This document shows positions 1-9,072 of a stretch of 64,000 nt of DNA, piece after piece (the stretch's first letter is position 1; the number at the start of each line of letters is the position of its first letter). The translations under genes and the position numbers were made by a program. Below the pieces are notes generated by a model. That model made no database searches and was not told where the DNA came from. It worked only from the letters and a program-made list of their open reading frames with translations. Source of the DNA: Mariniphaga sp964559175 (GTDB taxonomy: Bacteria > Bacteroidota > Bacteroidia > Bacteroidales > Prolixibacteraceae); contig CAZLGT010000020.1 of assembly GCA_964559175.1 (NCBI GenBank), positions 1 to 64,000 of the forward strand. Direction: 5' to 3'.

Positions 1-151
1 TTAAACCGAGTTAGCTCAACGGTTGCAAAAACAGGCCTCGTAGTCCCGAGTCTTCGGGATGAGTCGAAAGACCAGTGGACGTTTGAACAACTGGGCGCTC
101 AAATCCTGTTAATCAGGGGTTTTACGCAAACGGAATTGGTGCGGATTTTTT
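1..151. other. Intergenic region downstream of lnt, with short hairpin
   Basis: No open frame with coding character was found here. A perfect 6-bp inverted repeat (TCCCGA at 44-49, TCGGGA at 54-59, 4-nt loop) is visible, but no T-run follows it in the direction needed to terminate lnt. Some short strings resemble tRNA arms, but no acceptor or anticodon stem could be formed. It may be a dispersed intergenic repeat; this cannot be tested within one window. Confidence 0.3.
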
Positions 152-1747
152 TTATTCTTTTATGAACCTTTTAACCACCAGAAACAGCAACAAAAGTACC
201 GACATGAAAACAGACACACGGGCAATGTAATCGCCGTGCTTCACGTAGAAAGTTACTTCATCATTCAGGTTTACGGTGTCTTTTATGGAAGCTTCTTCCC
301 ACCAGGCAGTGGGTTGGAGAATATCGCCCCGCTGGTTGATGAAGCAGGAAATTCCTGTATTGGCCGAACGCGCCACACTGCGCCGGGTTTCAATAGCCCG
401 CAGGCGTGAGAAGGAAAGATGCTGTTTGTAGCCCGGCGTATTTTGCCACCAGCCGTCGTTGGTGATTACTACAATCAGACTGGCTCCTTTGCGGACAAAT
501 TGGGTGAGGTACCCTCCAAAAACCGATTCGTAACAAATTACCGGGGCCACTTTTATGCCATTCTGTAATATAAAATTCGATGGTTCGTCCTGCTTTCCGA
601 GGCTACCCGTGGTTCCACCCAGGTCGAATACCAAATCGTTGAGAAATCCCAAATACTTTCTGAAAGGCATTTTTTCCACACCGCTAACCAAAATGGATTT
701 GTGATAAACCTCTCCGGTGCCATTCCGATCGATAAAAATGGCTGAGTTGAAAACGTCGTAATGAATATTGTTCGAAACCCGCGAAGTGGACGTAGCATTT
801 TCAGCATCGGGGTAAATTTTGCTGGTTGAAGCGCCAAAAATCACTTCAGTGTTTGGGTAATTCCACATCCAGTCGGTTAACTGCCGGAATAAAAAATTGG
901 TTGAAAGCCGGTCGGTGTTCCAGTCGCGATAGCGTTCAAAAATGGTTTCGGGGCCAATCACCAGGTTGGTTTGCCCGTCTGTATTCGAGTCGGCAAGCTG
1001 AATGAATTTCTGTAGTTTTTGGCTTTCAGCCTGAATATCATAGTCTTCGTTGTACGGATCTATATTGGGCTGAACGATAACCACCTGCAACGGCTGTTCT
1101 TTTTCGGTATAGGAATAATAAGTGAAAACAGACCAGGCAACGGGAACAATAATTAGCAGGAATAAGGCAGTTGAAGGGTAAAGCATGGTTTTGGGCGAAT
1201 TCTTTTTGTGCAGCTTCATTAAAATACTGAAAAGAATAAAATTCATCGCAAGCACCCAGAGCGTTCCGCCCAAAACACCGGTAAATTCATACCATTGTAT
1301 CATTTTTACATTGTTGGCAAATCCGTTTCCCAGGTTCAGCCAGGGCCATTCAATATCCCAGTGAAAATGAAAATACTCAAAAGAAATCCAGAAAACGGCC
1401 AGGGCCAGGTACCCCAAACTGGAATGGAAACGGCGACGGGCAACGTGTCCCAGCCACCATACCAGCGACATCAGAAACGAATTGGCTGCAATGGCCAAAA
1501 CGGCTCCTGCAAAAGTGGCATAGGCAATCCACCAGGTTGTAATGGCATTCCAGATGAAAAATGACAGAAGTGCATGTCCCCAAAATGAAACACTCCGGAA
1601 TGTTTGTTTTCTTTCAACAAAAAACTGATCGAGATACAACAGGGGCAAAAGGGAAAAAAAGAGCATCCACCCCGGAAATCCCAGCCAGGCAATGCTAAGC
1701 AAAATACCTGATGAAACAGATAGTATAAACCGGTGAATTCGCAACAT
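152..1747 (-). CDS. lnt: Apolipoprotein N-acyltransferase
   Basis: Inner-membrane enzyme that adds the third acyl chain to the N-terminal Cys of lipoproteins. The 531-residue protein has an N-terminal multi-span hydrophobic half (about residues 5-220) and a C-terminal nitrilase domain. The nitrilase triad is visible: Glu in IGPET (residue 267), Lys in YHKS (350) and Cys in VICYES (405), and a final membrane segment follows. The ATG at 1747 was chosen because it lies one base after the stop of the upstream gene; the frame stays open for 22 further codons, but those overlap that gene. Last gene of a three-gene minus-strand operon. The many lipobox proteins in this window are presumed clients. 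Confidence 0.93.
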   Translation of the reverse strand: MLRIHRFILSVSSGILLSIAWLGFPGWMLFFSLLPLLYLDQFFVERKQTFRSVSFWGHALLSFFIWNAITTWWIAYATFAGAVLAIAANSFLMSLVWWLGHVARRRFHSSLGYLALAVFWISFEYFHFHWDIEWPWLNLGNGFANNVKMIQWYEFTGVLGGTLWVLAMNFILFSILMKLHKKNSPKTMLYPSTALFLLIIVPVAWSVFTYYSYTEKEQPLQVVIVQPNIDPYNEDYDIQAESQKLQKFIQLADSNTDGQTNLVIGPETIFERYRDWNTDRLSTNFLFRQLTDWMWNYPNTEVIFGASTSKIYPDAENATSTSRVSNNIHYDVFNSAIFIDRNGTGEVYHKSILVSGVEKMPFRKYLGFLNDLVFDLGGTTGSLGKQDEPSNFILQNGIKVAPVICYESVFGGYLTQFVRKGASLIVVITNDGWWQNTPGYKQHLSFSRLRAIETRRSVARSANTGISCFINQRGDILQPTAWWEEASIKDTVNLNDEVTFYVKHGDYIARVSVFMSVLLLLFLVVKRFIKE

Positions 1748-1748
1748 G

Positions 1749-2660
1749 TTACAAATGGTTATGGGCAAAAGCGGTTTCTTTTCGGTTTCGCAAGCGTTCA
1801 AAAACAAAATCAACCTGCCCTACCATTAAACCACCCCACCAGGCCTGATTAACAATTATCGGTTCGCCTTTTTTATTTTTCAAGGTAAGGGGTTCTTCCA
1901 GAAACGAATGGGTATGGCCGCCGATAATCAGGTCGGTGAACGAGGTTTCAGCAGCAAGAAGGGTGTCGCTTATTTTTTCATCGCGGTAGCGCAGGCCGAG
2001 GTGCGACAAACAGATGACCAAATCGCATTTTTTTTCTTTTTTCAGGAAAACCTCCATTTCGGTGGCTGTTTTTACCGGGTCGAGATAAACGGTGTTACCA
2101 AAATGAGATTGGCTCACCAATCCCTGCAATTCAATTCCCAATCCGTAAACGCCAATTTTTATTCCCGATTTTCTAAAAATCTTCCATCGCGGAAATTTTC
2201 CTGCCAAAATGGTGTCGGAGAAATCGTAATTGGAGTTGATAAAAGGAAAACCGGCTTTGGGAAGCGGGTCGAGCAACCCCTGAAGTCCATTGTCAAATTC
2301 GTGGTTTCCAATGGTTGCGGCGTCGTAGCCGGCGGCAGTCATCAGATCCAGCATCAGTTCGCCTTTGTAGTAATTAAAGTAAGGCGTTCCCTGAAACATA
2401 TCGCCTGCATCGAAAAGCAGAGTATTCGGGTTTTTATCGCGGATTTTTCCGGCCAGCCCCGAAATTCTGGCCAGCCCGCCTCTTCCGGCATGCCGGGGGT
2501 TTGAGTCATCAAATGGTTCGATATGGGTATGCAAATCGTTTGTGTGTAAAATGGTAACCATTAAAAAATCGTCGGCTGCCAGCAAGTCATGGGGCATTGC
2601 CCCTAGTGCAACACCTGTAGCCACAGTTCCCATATTTTTTAGGAAAATTCTTCTATTCAT
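1749..2660 (-). CDS. Metallophosphoesterase, N-terminal half of a split 5'-nucleotidase
   Basis: Calcineurin-like metallophosphatase of the 5'-nucleotidase/UshA family, 303 aa. Metal-binding motifs appear in the expected order: NDLHTH near residue 40, GDMFQGT near 87, GNHEFD near 117, SHLG near 218, and GGHTHS near 247. The N-terminus (NRRIFLKN followed by a hydrophobic stretch) fits a Tat signal, so the enzyme is probably exported folded with its metals. It lacks the C-terminal substrate-binding domain of UshA; that domain is encoded by the gene just upstream, which it overlaps by 8 bp. Likely acts on nucleotides or related phosphoesters in the periplasm; the actual substrate is unknown. Confidence 0.88.
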   Translation of the reverse strand: MNRRIFLKNMGTVATGVALGAMPHDLLAADDFLMVTILHTNDLHTHIEPFDDSNPRHAGRGGLARISGLAGKIRDKNPNTLLFDAGDMFQGTPYFNYYKGELMLDLMTAAGYDAATIGNHEFDNGLQGLLDPLPKAGFPFINSNYDFSDTILAGKFPRWKIFRKSGIKIGVYGLGIELQGLVSQSHFGNTVYLDPVKTATEMEVFLKKEKKCDLVICLSHLGLRYRDEKISDTLLAAETSFTDLIIGGHTHSFLEEPLTLKNKKGEPIIVNQAWWGGLMVGQVDFVFERLRNRKETAFAHNHL

Positions 2661-3417
2661 TGGTAATCCTCCCGTCTGGTTTCACAAAAATGGGTTCACC
2701 ATTTTCATGCTTTTTCTCCAGATGCGCAATAATCACATCCCTTATTTTTAGGTCGCTGGCAATCAACTCGCTTCGTTGGGTGAGCACTTCCAGCCCGTCG
2801 CCGCCGGCAGCAACATAATCGTTTGTTGCCAGCCAGTAATCATTTTCTTCCCGCAACAATTCACCCCCAACTTCCACATTTTGAGCCCGATTCTGTGAGA
2901 TGATAAATCGAATACCTCCCACACTGTCGCCTCCCTTTTCTGCAATTTGGTTTAAGAATTCCTGTACCTGTTTTCCGGTGAGCTTCAGAAAAACCAGCTC
3001 ATTTTCAAACGGCATCAGTTCAAAGACTTTTCCGACGGTTATTTCTCCCTTTGGCAGAAAAGTTCGGATGCCGCCATAGTTATAAAAGGAAATGTCGGGT
3101 TCAAAATGCCGGTTCAAATCTGCTGATATTCTTTTTCCTTCTTCCAGAAGTAAGTCGGCCAGGAAATTGGTCAGGTTACTTTCCGGTTTATTTTTTATCA
3201 TTTCTTCGGCAGTGACAGAAATAATCCGGTTCATGTCTTTTTCCAGCTCCAGTTTATAGGGCATGTACATTTTAATAAGCTGACTGTCAGCCGGAATAAG
3301 GGAGTCAGATACTATCAGGTTTCTGTTCTCTATGTTTGAATGAACATAGTAAGTTTTACAACTTCCAAGAAGAAGAAACCAAGTTATTAACAATGGGTAG
3401 GTGATAGATCGTTGCAT
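2653..3417 (-). CDS. 5'-nucleotidase C-terminal domain lipoprotein
   Basis: A 254-aa protein matching only the C-terminal (substrate-specificity) domain of 5'-nucleotidases, with family motifs NYGGIR, MPFEN and GDG near the C-terminus. The ATG at 3417 gives a classical lipoprotein signal ending LLGSC; an upstream ATG at 3474 would bury that signal behind 19 residues, so I reject it. First gene of the operon, overlapping the metallophosphatase gene by 8 bp. The two products together rebuild one UshA-like enzyme. That they associate is inference: one is predicted lipid-anchored, the other Tat-exported. Confidence 0.85.
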   Translation of the reverse strand: MQRSITYPLLITWFLLLGSCKTYYVHSNIENRNLIVSDSLIPADSQLIKMYMPYKLELEKDMNRIISVTAEEMIKNKPESNLTNFLADLLLEEGKRISADLNRHFEPDISFYNYGGIRTFLPKGEITVGKVFELMPFENELVFLKLTGKQVQEFLNQIAEKGGDSVGGIRFIISQNRAQNVEVGGELLREENDYWLATNDYVAAGGDGLEVLTQRSELIASDLKIRDVIIAHLEKKHENGEPIFVKPDGRITNE

Positions 3418-3501
3418 TTTTGGAAAGAAGTTATAAAAACTTACACTTATTTTAGCCTCATGTTTGTTGTTCATAAAATTGAAACAGAAAAAAAGTAAAA
3501 T

Positions 3502-4536
3502 ATGTTTTGGCCAAAACTACATATAAAAAAATATACCGTCATTTTTTTAACATTTTTTTTGGCTGGAGTTCTCCTGCCTGGTATTTTGCAGGCCCAGTAC
3601 ACAGAAGCTACAGCCCAAAGAGGTGAGGGGATATACCGGATACTCACCCGCAACGGACTTCCTGCTGCACAATACATGGAGGAATTTATTGAACTAAACA
3701 GGGACAGGCTGGGACCAAATAATACATTGTATGAAGGAAGAAAATATAAACTTCCTGGCAAGGCTGAACCCGATTCTTCCGGTAACCCGGCTGCTACTGT
3801 TACCCGGCGGTTTGAAATTTTTGGGGAAAAATATGCCGATGTTGATATTATTGACGGGCAATTAAAAGGTGCTGTTTTCCATTTGGTGGCAGGGCATGGA
3901 GGACCAGACCCCGGCGCTGTAGGAAGGTATGGTGACTGGCAGTTGTGCGAAGATGAATACGCTTACGACATAACGCTGCGGCTGGCACGAAACCTTATCC
4001 AGCACGGGGCAACCGTTTATATGATTACGCGCGATCCGAACGATGGAATAAGGGACGACAGCTATCTTAGACCCGACAAAGACGAGGTTTGCTACCCCAA
4101 CCTGCCCATTCCGCTGAACCAAAACAGGCGGCTCAGACAGCGAACCGATGCGGTTAACAATTTGTATGGCAAACACAGGGGGAGTTTTCAGCGAATGATT
4201 GCCATTCATATCGATTCCCGAAGCAGGGGCGAAAACATCGATGTGTTTTTCTACCATGCAAAAGGCAGCAGCAAGGGAAAAAGGGCTGCTGAAATTTTAC
4301 AGAAAACTTTCCAGCGAAAATACGACCAGCACCAGCCTGGTAGAGGGTATCATGGAACGGTTTCAGACCGCAACCTTTATGTGGTGCGAAATACACGTCC
4401 GGTTGCTATTTATATCGAACTGGGAAATATTAACCATACCCGCGATCAGCAACGGTTTATCATTCCCAGCAACCGGCAGGCACTGGCCAACTGGCTTTAT
4501 GAAGGCCTGCTGGAAGATTTCAAAACCAACAAATAA
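3502..4536 (+). CDS. N-acetylmuramoyl-L-alanine amidase with LysM-like domain
   Basis: Exported cell-wall hydrolase that cleaves the MurNAc-L-Ala bond, 344 aa. A signal peptide ends about residue 32 (GILQAQ). Residues 40-88 look like a LysM peptidoglycan-binding domain (GIYRILTRNG ... LYEGRKYKLP). The rest is an Amidase_3 domain with zinc ligands His in AGHGGPDPG, Glu in CEDEYA and His in AIHIDS, and the catalytic Glu in IELGNI near the C-terminus. It is divergent from the nucleotidase/lnt operon, with 84 bp between starts. A role in daughter-cell separation is the usual family function and is inference here. Confidence 0.88.
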   Translation: MFWPKLHIKKYTVIFLTFFLAGVLLPGILQAQYTEATAQRGEGIYRILTRNGLPAAQYMEEFIELNRDRLGPNNTLYEGRKYKLPGKAEPDSSGNPAATVTRRFEIFGEKYADVDIIDGQLKGAVFHLVAGHGGPDPGAVGRYGDWQLCEDEYAYDITLRLARNLIQHGATVYMITRDPNDGIRDDSYLRPDKDEVCYPNLPIPLNQNRRLRQRTDAVNNLYGKHRGSFQRMIAIHIDSRSRGENIDVFFYHAKGSSKGKRAAEILQKTFQRKYDQHQPGRGYHGTVSDRNLYVVRNTRPVAIYIELGNINHTRDQQRFIIPSNRQALANWLYEGLLEDFKTNK

Positions 4537-4626
4537 TTCATTCAGTTTTCAAATTCCTGGTTATCAGTTTTTTTGATAAATATCTTTCAGAAAATTCAAA
4601 AAAACAGAAATAAAATCTTCAAAAAT

Positions 4627-4657
4627 TTTGCAAAGTTTAATATTAGTTTTACATTTG
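4627..4657 (+). promoter_or_regulatory. Bacteroidota-type promoter of a candidate sRNA
   Basis: TTTG at 4627-4630 and TACATTTG at 4650-4657 (fits TAnnTTTG) are separated by 19 bp, the spacing of the Bacteroidota primary-sigma promoter. The expected transcription start is near 4664. The only thing downstream on this strand before the convergent uvrA end is the hairpin/terminator segment annotated next. Confidence 0.6.
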
Positions 4658-4663
4658 TAATGC

Positions 4664-4745
4664 AATACGTCCTGTATTGCTTGTGTGTTTGGGGGTTAAC
4701 ATTAATAAAGGGTGGCTGTTGAGCCGCCCTTTTCTCTTTTTTTCC
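4664..4745 (+). ncRNA. Candidate small RNA, two hairpins
   Basis: Short transcript predicted between a consensus promoter and a Rho-independent terminator. The first hairpin has a perfect 7-bp stem (GCAATAC at 4662-4668, GTATTGC at 4674-4680, 5-nt loop), whose first bases sit at the predicted start. A single-stranded linker (4681-4709, containing GTTTGGGGGTTAAC) separates it from the terminator hairpin. No reading frame is supported. Because uvrA is on the other strand and converges, the element cannot be a leader. I do not recognise it as a named RNA family. It could act as a trans-acting regulator with the G-rich linker as a seed; that is inference. Confidence 0.5.
4710..4745 (+). terminator. 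Rho-independent terminator
   Basis: GGGTGGCT at 4710-4717 pairs with AGCCGCCC at 4722-4729 (one G-U pair, 4-nt loop), followed by a T-rich run to about 4745. It ends the candidate sRNA and may also stop read-through from the amidase gene. Confidence 0.8.
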
Positions 4746-4863
4746 TCTTTAACTCCTGATTTCTTTAAAAAGCATATTGGTTGTACTTGTTTTATCATTG
4801 GTTTTTTTAGAAACTATGGTTTTTCTGTACGTTGCGTTCAGAATGATTAATGCTTTCTCTTTT

Positions 4864-7737
4864 TCAGGTGTAACTTAATTCTTCTTTTAAAAACTGTGCT
4901 GTATAGGACTTTTTCACCCCGGCAATTTTTTCGGGTGTACCGGCACAAAGAATTTTCCCGCCGTTTTTCCCGCCTTCCGGTCCGAGGTCGATGATGTGGT
5001 CGGCCACTTTTATCACGTCCATGTTGTGTTCGATAACAATCACAGTATTGCCGCGGTCAACCAACTTGTTCAGCACATCCAGCAAAACCCGGATGTCTTC
5101 GAAATGCAGGCCTGTTGTCGGTTCATCCAAAATGTACAGTGTTTTCCCGGTATCGCGTTTGGCCAGTTCGGTAGCCAGTTTCACCCTCTGCGATTCGCCC
5201 CCGGAAAGAGTTGTGGACGATTGGCCCAGCGTGATGTAGCCCAAACCGACTTCCTGCAACGTTTTTAGTTTGGTAACAATGGAGGGGATGTTTTCAAAAA
5301 ACTCCACTCCCTGGTTGATGGTCATTGCCAGCACATCGCTGATGGATTTTCCCTTGTAACGCACTTCCAGCGTTTCGCGGTTGTAGCGTTTGCCATTGCA
5401 TTTGTCGCAATGCACATACACATCGGGCAGAAAATTCATTTCGATGAGTTTCATGCCGCCGCCCTGGCACTCTTCACATCGTCCGCCCTTGACGTTGAAG
5501 GAAAACCGGCCCGGTTTGTATCCCCTGATTTTTGCCTCTGGAAGTTGTGTAAACAGGTTGCGGATGTCGGAAAAAACACCGGTATAGGTTACCGGATTCG
5601 ATCGGGGTGTGCGGCCAATGGGCGACTGGTCCACCCGGATAACTTTATCTACAAGTTCCAGGCCTTCCACCGATTTATAAGGCAGCGGGTCTTCCACCGA
5701 GTTGTAAAAATGCTGGCTTAAAATGGGTTGCAATGTGGCGTTTATAAGGGTTGATTTGCCGCTGCCGGAAACACCGGTAACACAAATAAAAGTGCCCAGC
5801 GGAATTTCGAGGGTTACATTTTTAAGGTTGTTGCCTGTACAACCTTTTACCTTCAGGGAATTCCCCGAACCTTCTCTTCGTTCGGTTGGAATTTCAATCT
5901 TTCTGCGGTTATTCAGATAGTCAGAAGTAAGTGTTTTTGCTTTTAATACCTCTACCGGAGGGCCAATGGCAACCACTTCGCCTCCGTGCCGCCCGGCAAA
6001 CGGACCCATATCGATGAGCCAGTCGGCATGAAGCATGGTATCCTTATCGTGCTCCACCACAATCACCGAATTTCCGCTGTCGCGCAGTTGCTCCAGTGCG
6101 TGAATCAGTTTCAGGTTGTCGCGGTGGTGCAGGCCAATGCTGGGTTCATCGAGAATGTACAACACATTAACTAGTTGAGAACCAATTTGTGTAGCCAGCC
6201 TGATGCGTTGCGATTCACCCCCCGAAAGACTTTGTGCCGTGCGATCGAGTGCCAGGTATTCAAGACCAACGCCCAGCATAAATCCCAACCGATCTCGAAT
6301 TTCCTTGATTACCTCAATTCCGATTAACCGCTGCCGTTCGGTCATTCGTTCTTCAAGGCCGGTAAACCATTCGCCCAGTTCATTCAAATCGAGTTGGGCC
6401 AGTTCCGAAATGTTTTTCCCGTCAATCTTAAAATGCAGCGATTCCTTTTTCAGGCGCTGCCCTTCGCATGACGGACAAACCGCTGTCTTCACAAATTGGT
6501 TGGCCCATTTCTGCGCCCTTTTGGCAGGGTTGTCCTCGCGCTGACTGTCGATGTATTTAACCACCCCGTCGTAGCTCATCATGTAATTCATGCTGGTACC
6601 AAGAGGTGTGTTCTTCAACTGAATCCGTTCGTTTGTGCCGAATAAAACAGCATCCAGTCCATCCTCGGGAATGCTTTTAATTGGAGTTTTCAGCGTGAAC
6701 CCAAATTTTTCGCCCAGGGCTTCAATCTGCCAGAAAATTAAAGAGTTGCGGTAAGATCCCAGCGGCGCAATTCCCCCTTTGCCTATACTTTTGGATTTGT
6801 CGGGAACAATTTTATCGATGTCTATTTCGGTAACCCTTCCCAGACCATTACATTTTGGGCAGGCCCCCTGCGGCGAGTTAAAGGAAAAATTATGAGGTGC
6901 CGGTTCGCTGTAGGAAATTCCGGTGGTGGGGCACATCAGCAACCGGCTGTAATATTTGGCCTGATTTGTTTCGTGGTCAAGAATCATCAAAATTCCATGA
7001 CCGTGTTTTATGGCTGTTTGCACACTATTTTTCAGACGCTTGCTGCCGGCTTCATCCACCACAAGTTTATCGATAACAATTTCGATGAAGTGGTTTTTGT
7101 ACCGGTCAACCCGGTGATTGTGTTTTATTTCAACGATTTCGCCATCCACCCTGGCCTGGATAAACCCCTTGCGGCGGATTTGTTCAAAAAGCTCACGGTA
7201 GTGGCCTTTTCGTCCTTTTATCACCGGCGCCAGAATATGAATGCGTTTTCCGGCAAAGTCGGTTTTTATCAACTGCAAAATTTTCTCTTCGGTGTATTTC
7301 ACCATTTTTTCGCCGGTATTGTAAGAAAACGCTTCGCCTGCACGGGCATACAGCAAACGGAGGAAGTCGTAAATTTCGGTAACCGTTCCCACCGTTGAAC
7401 GCGGGTTGCGTGTGGTTACCTTTTGTTCGATGGAAATAACCGGACTTAGCCCGGTGATTTTATCCACATCGGGCCGTTCCAGGTTTCCCAAAAAAGAGCG
7501 CGCATAGGCCGAAAAGGTTTCAATGTAACGCCGCTGCCCCTCGGCATAAATGGTGTCGAATGCCAGCGACGATTTGCCACTGCCGCTTAACCCGGTAATT
7601 ACGGTGAGTTTGTTGCGTGGAATCACCACATCAATGTTGCGCAGGTTGTGCACCCGCGCCCCGTGAACCACTATCTTTTCTTCGGAATCCAACTCCTCAT
7701 CCAGAATGAGTTCATCCGCATTTTTTGACTCCTGCAT
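4864..7737 (-). CDS. uvrA: Excinuclease ABC subunit A
   Basis: ATPase subunit of the UvrABC nucleotide-excision repair complex, which recognises DNA damage and loads UvrB. About 957 aa, full length. Two ABC modules are visible: Walker A GLSGSGKSS near the N-terminus and GVSGSGKST in the second half; signatures LSGGESQRIRLA and LSGGESQRVKLA; Walker B segments LYILDEPSIGL and LYILDEPTTGL. Zinc-binding Cys clusters include CPKCNG, and CEEC/CDKC in the C-terminal module. The ATG at 7737 is preceded by AAAGGAAAG, a good ribosome site; a TTG 57 bases further upstream overlaps the preceding gene and is rejected. Follows a lytic transglycosylase gene on the same strand. Confidence 0.95.
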   Translation of the reverse strand: MQESKNADELILDEELDSEEKIVVHGARVHNLRNIDVVIPRNKLTVITGLSGSGKSSLAFDTIYAEGQRRYIETFSAYARSFLGNLERPDVDKITGLSPVISIEQKVTTRNPRSTVGTVTEIYDFLRLLYARAGEAFSYNTGEKMVKYTEEKILQLIKTDFAGKRIHILAPVIKGRKGHYRELFEQIRRKGFIQARVDGEIVEIKHNHRVDRYKNHFIEIVIDKLVVDEAGSKRLKNSVQTAIKHGHGILMILDHETNQAKYYSRLLMCPTTGISYSEPAPHNFSFNSPQGACPKCNGLGRVTEIDIDKIVPDKSKSIGKGGIAPLGSYRNSLIFWQIEALGEKFGFTLKTPIKSIPEDGLDAVLFGTNERIQLKNTPLGTSMNYMMSYDGVVKYIDSQREDNPAKRAQKWANQFVKTAVCPSCEGQRLKKESLHFKIDGKNISELAQLDLNELGEWFTGLEERMTERQRLIGIEVIKEIRDRLGFMLGVGLEYLALDRTAQSLSGGESQRIRLATQIGSQLVNVLYILDEPSIGLHHRDNLKLIHALEQLRDSGNSVIVVEHDKDTMLHADWLIDMGPFAGRHGGEVVAIGPPVEVLKAKTLTSDYLNNRRKIEIPTERREGSGNSLKVKGCTGNNLKNVTLEIPLGTFICVTGVSGSGKSTLINATLQPILSQHFYNSVEDPLPYKSVEGLELVDKVIRVDQSPIGRTPRSNPVTYTGVFSDIRNLFTQLPEAKIRGYKPGRFSFNVKGGRCEECQGGGMKLIEMNFLPDVYVHCDKCNGKRYNRETLEVRYKGKSISDVLAMTINQGVEFFENIPSIVTKLKTLQEVGLGYITLGQSSTTLSGGESQRVKLATELAKRDTGKTLYILDEPTTGLHFEDIRVLLDVLNKLVDRGNTVIVIEHNMDVIKVADHIIDLGPEGGKNGGKILCAGTPEKIAGVKKSYTAQFLKEELSYT

Positions 7738-7771
7738 CTTTCCTTTTCCGTTTAAATTTTTGCCTTCCGGG

Positions 7772-8710
7772 TTAACTTTGTTCCGGATATTCAATCATCG
7801 GAATTTTTACAGTGTATTTTTTCCCACTTGAATTGGTCAAAAAATTATCACGCAACCACGGATTAAAATCTTTGAGCAATTTGTAATTGATTCCATGTTC
7901 CAGCGCAAAATCGGCAAAATCAGCTACTTTTCCTGTTATTTCCACTACGCGGGTTTGAACAACCGGGTATTTTTCCTCTTCAGCAACGAACAGATTGTAT
8001 TTTTCGGGGTTTTCCATTATCAGTTTCAGCGCAATAATTCGGAACACATACCGGCTGGTTTCTTCTCCAAACAGCAGGTCGTAGTATGACGCTACTTTTT
8101 GCCGCTGAACCTGGCGCTGAACTCCTGCATTTCCGGCGTTGAAAGCCGCTGCTACGGTTGCCCACGAACCGTATCTTTCATACGAATCGAGCAAATAATC
8201 GCAGGCAGCATACGTCGATTTTTCCACATGGTAACGTTCATCCACTTCGCTGTTAACTTCAAGCCGGTAATCGCGTGCGGTGCCTTGTAAAAATTGCCAC
8301 AAACCCACAGCACGGGCCGGTGAAACAGCACGCGGATTAAATCCGCTTTCGGCCACAGCCAGGTATTTAAAATCGTTGGGCACTCCTTTTTCTTGCAAAA
8401 TAGGTTCAATAATGGAAAAATAGCGTGGCGCCAGTTTAATGTAGCGGATGGTTTGCGAATGAAAATAGGAATTCACCAGCAACTCGCGGTCGAGCGCTTC
8501 ACGCACATCGAACCGCCAAAGCGGAACCGGTTCGCCGGCAAAAAGCACCGAATCAGGTATTTCAACCGCCTTAAAAGCGGCAGGCGCTTCCAGAGTTACC
8601 ACCTCGGGATCAGCGTCAACAGTTGACCCGGTTATTAACAACGCCACAATTCCAATATTCAAAATAACTATAATGGATAAAACAATTCCCCAACTCTTTT
8701 TTCTAATCAT
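7772..8710 (-). CDS. Lytic transglycosylase, MltD-like
   Basis: SLT-family (goose-lysozyme-like) enzyme that cleaves the MurNAc-GlcNAc bond of peptidoglycan with formation of 1,6-anhydro-MurNAc. 312 aa. One membrane segment or signal anchor lies near residues 8-29. The catalytic Glu sits in AVAESGF (about residue 121), followed by the family motifs AVGLWQF, AAAFNAG and YV. The C-terminal ~70 residues may be a weak LysM-like segment (HGINYKLLKDFNPW ... KKYTVKIP). The ATG at 8710 follows AGAAAGAG; the frame extends upstream to a TTG that I reject. Confidence 0.87.
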   Translation of the reverse strand: MIRKKSWGIVLSIIVILNIGIVALLITGSTVDADPEVVTLEAPAAFKAVEIPDSVLFAGEPVPLWRFDVREALDRELLVNSYFHSQTIRYIKLAPRYFSIIEPILQEKGVPNDFKYLAVAESGFNPRAVSPARAVGLWQFLQGTARDYRLEVNSEVDERYHVEKSTYAACDYLLDSYERYGSWATVAAAFNAGNAGVQRQVQRQKVASYYDLLFGEETSRYVFRIIALKLIMENPEKYNLFVAEEEKYPVVQTRVVEITGKVADFADFALEHGINYKLLKDFNPWLRDNFLTNSSGKKYTVKIPMIEYPEQS

Positions 8711-9009
8711 CTCTTTCTGTTTTTTAAGAAAACGCAAAATTACACTTTTAGTTGCTGGTGGACAACGGGAAGAAGTTTAAAGTTCAAAGTTCCGGGTTCA
8801 AGTTTCAAAGTTTGTTCTTTGTCCTTTCAATATGCAGCCTGTCGCTGCAGTGCGTTCGTCCCCAGCCAAGGGTTGATACGCAGGTTTAATAAAATCAGCA
8901 AAAAACACACTAAGATATTAATCCTTGCTAAAAACCTTATTTTTCTTTTTAGACAAACTTTAAGTAATTTGGATTAAGGTTTTTACCTTCAAGAAAAACG
9001 CTTTTTTTA
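8711..9009. other. Intergenic region with low-complexity repeat
   Basis: About 300 bp with no coding signal. At 8772-8813 the sequence is a degenerate run of AAAGTT/CAAAGTT units. GCAGC/GCTGC arms near 8833-8847 form a small hairpin. An 18-bp string (8930-8947) recurs exactly at 10266-10283 on the far side of the next gene. Confidence 0.5.
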
Positions 9010-9040
9010 TTGTTTTTTCGGGTAAACTTTAATAAATTTG
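9010..9040 (+). promoter_or_regulatory. Bacteroidota-type promoter for the following lipoprotein
   Basis: TTG at 9010-9012 and TAAATTTG at 9033-9040 are separated by 20 bp. The predicted start near 9047 gives a leader of about 26 nt to the ATG at 9073. Confidence 0.55.
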
Positions 9041-9072
9041 AATGAAAATCAGAATTTTTAAATTTTAAAGCC

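Noticed and set aside
1..151. tRNA-like strings (TTAGCTCAAC, CTCAAATCC)
   Set aside because: No acceptor, anticodon or T-stem pairing can be formed at tRNA spacing.
5410..7398. Several long plus-strand frames
   Set aside because: All lie antisense to uvrA, which has continuous family motifs on the minus strand.
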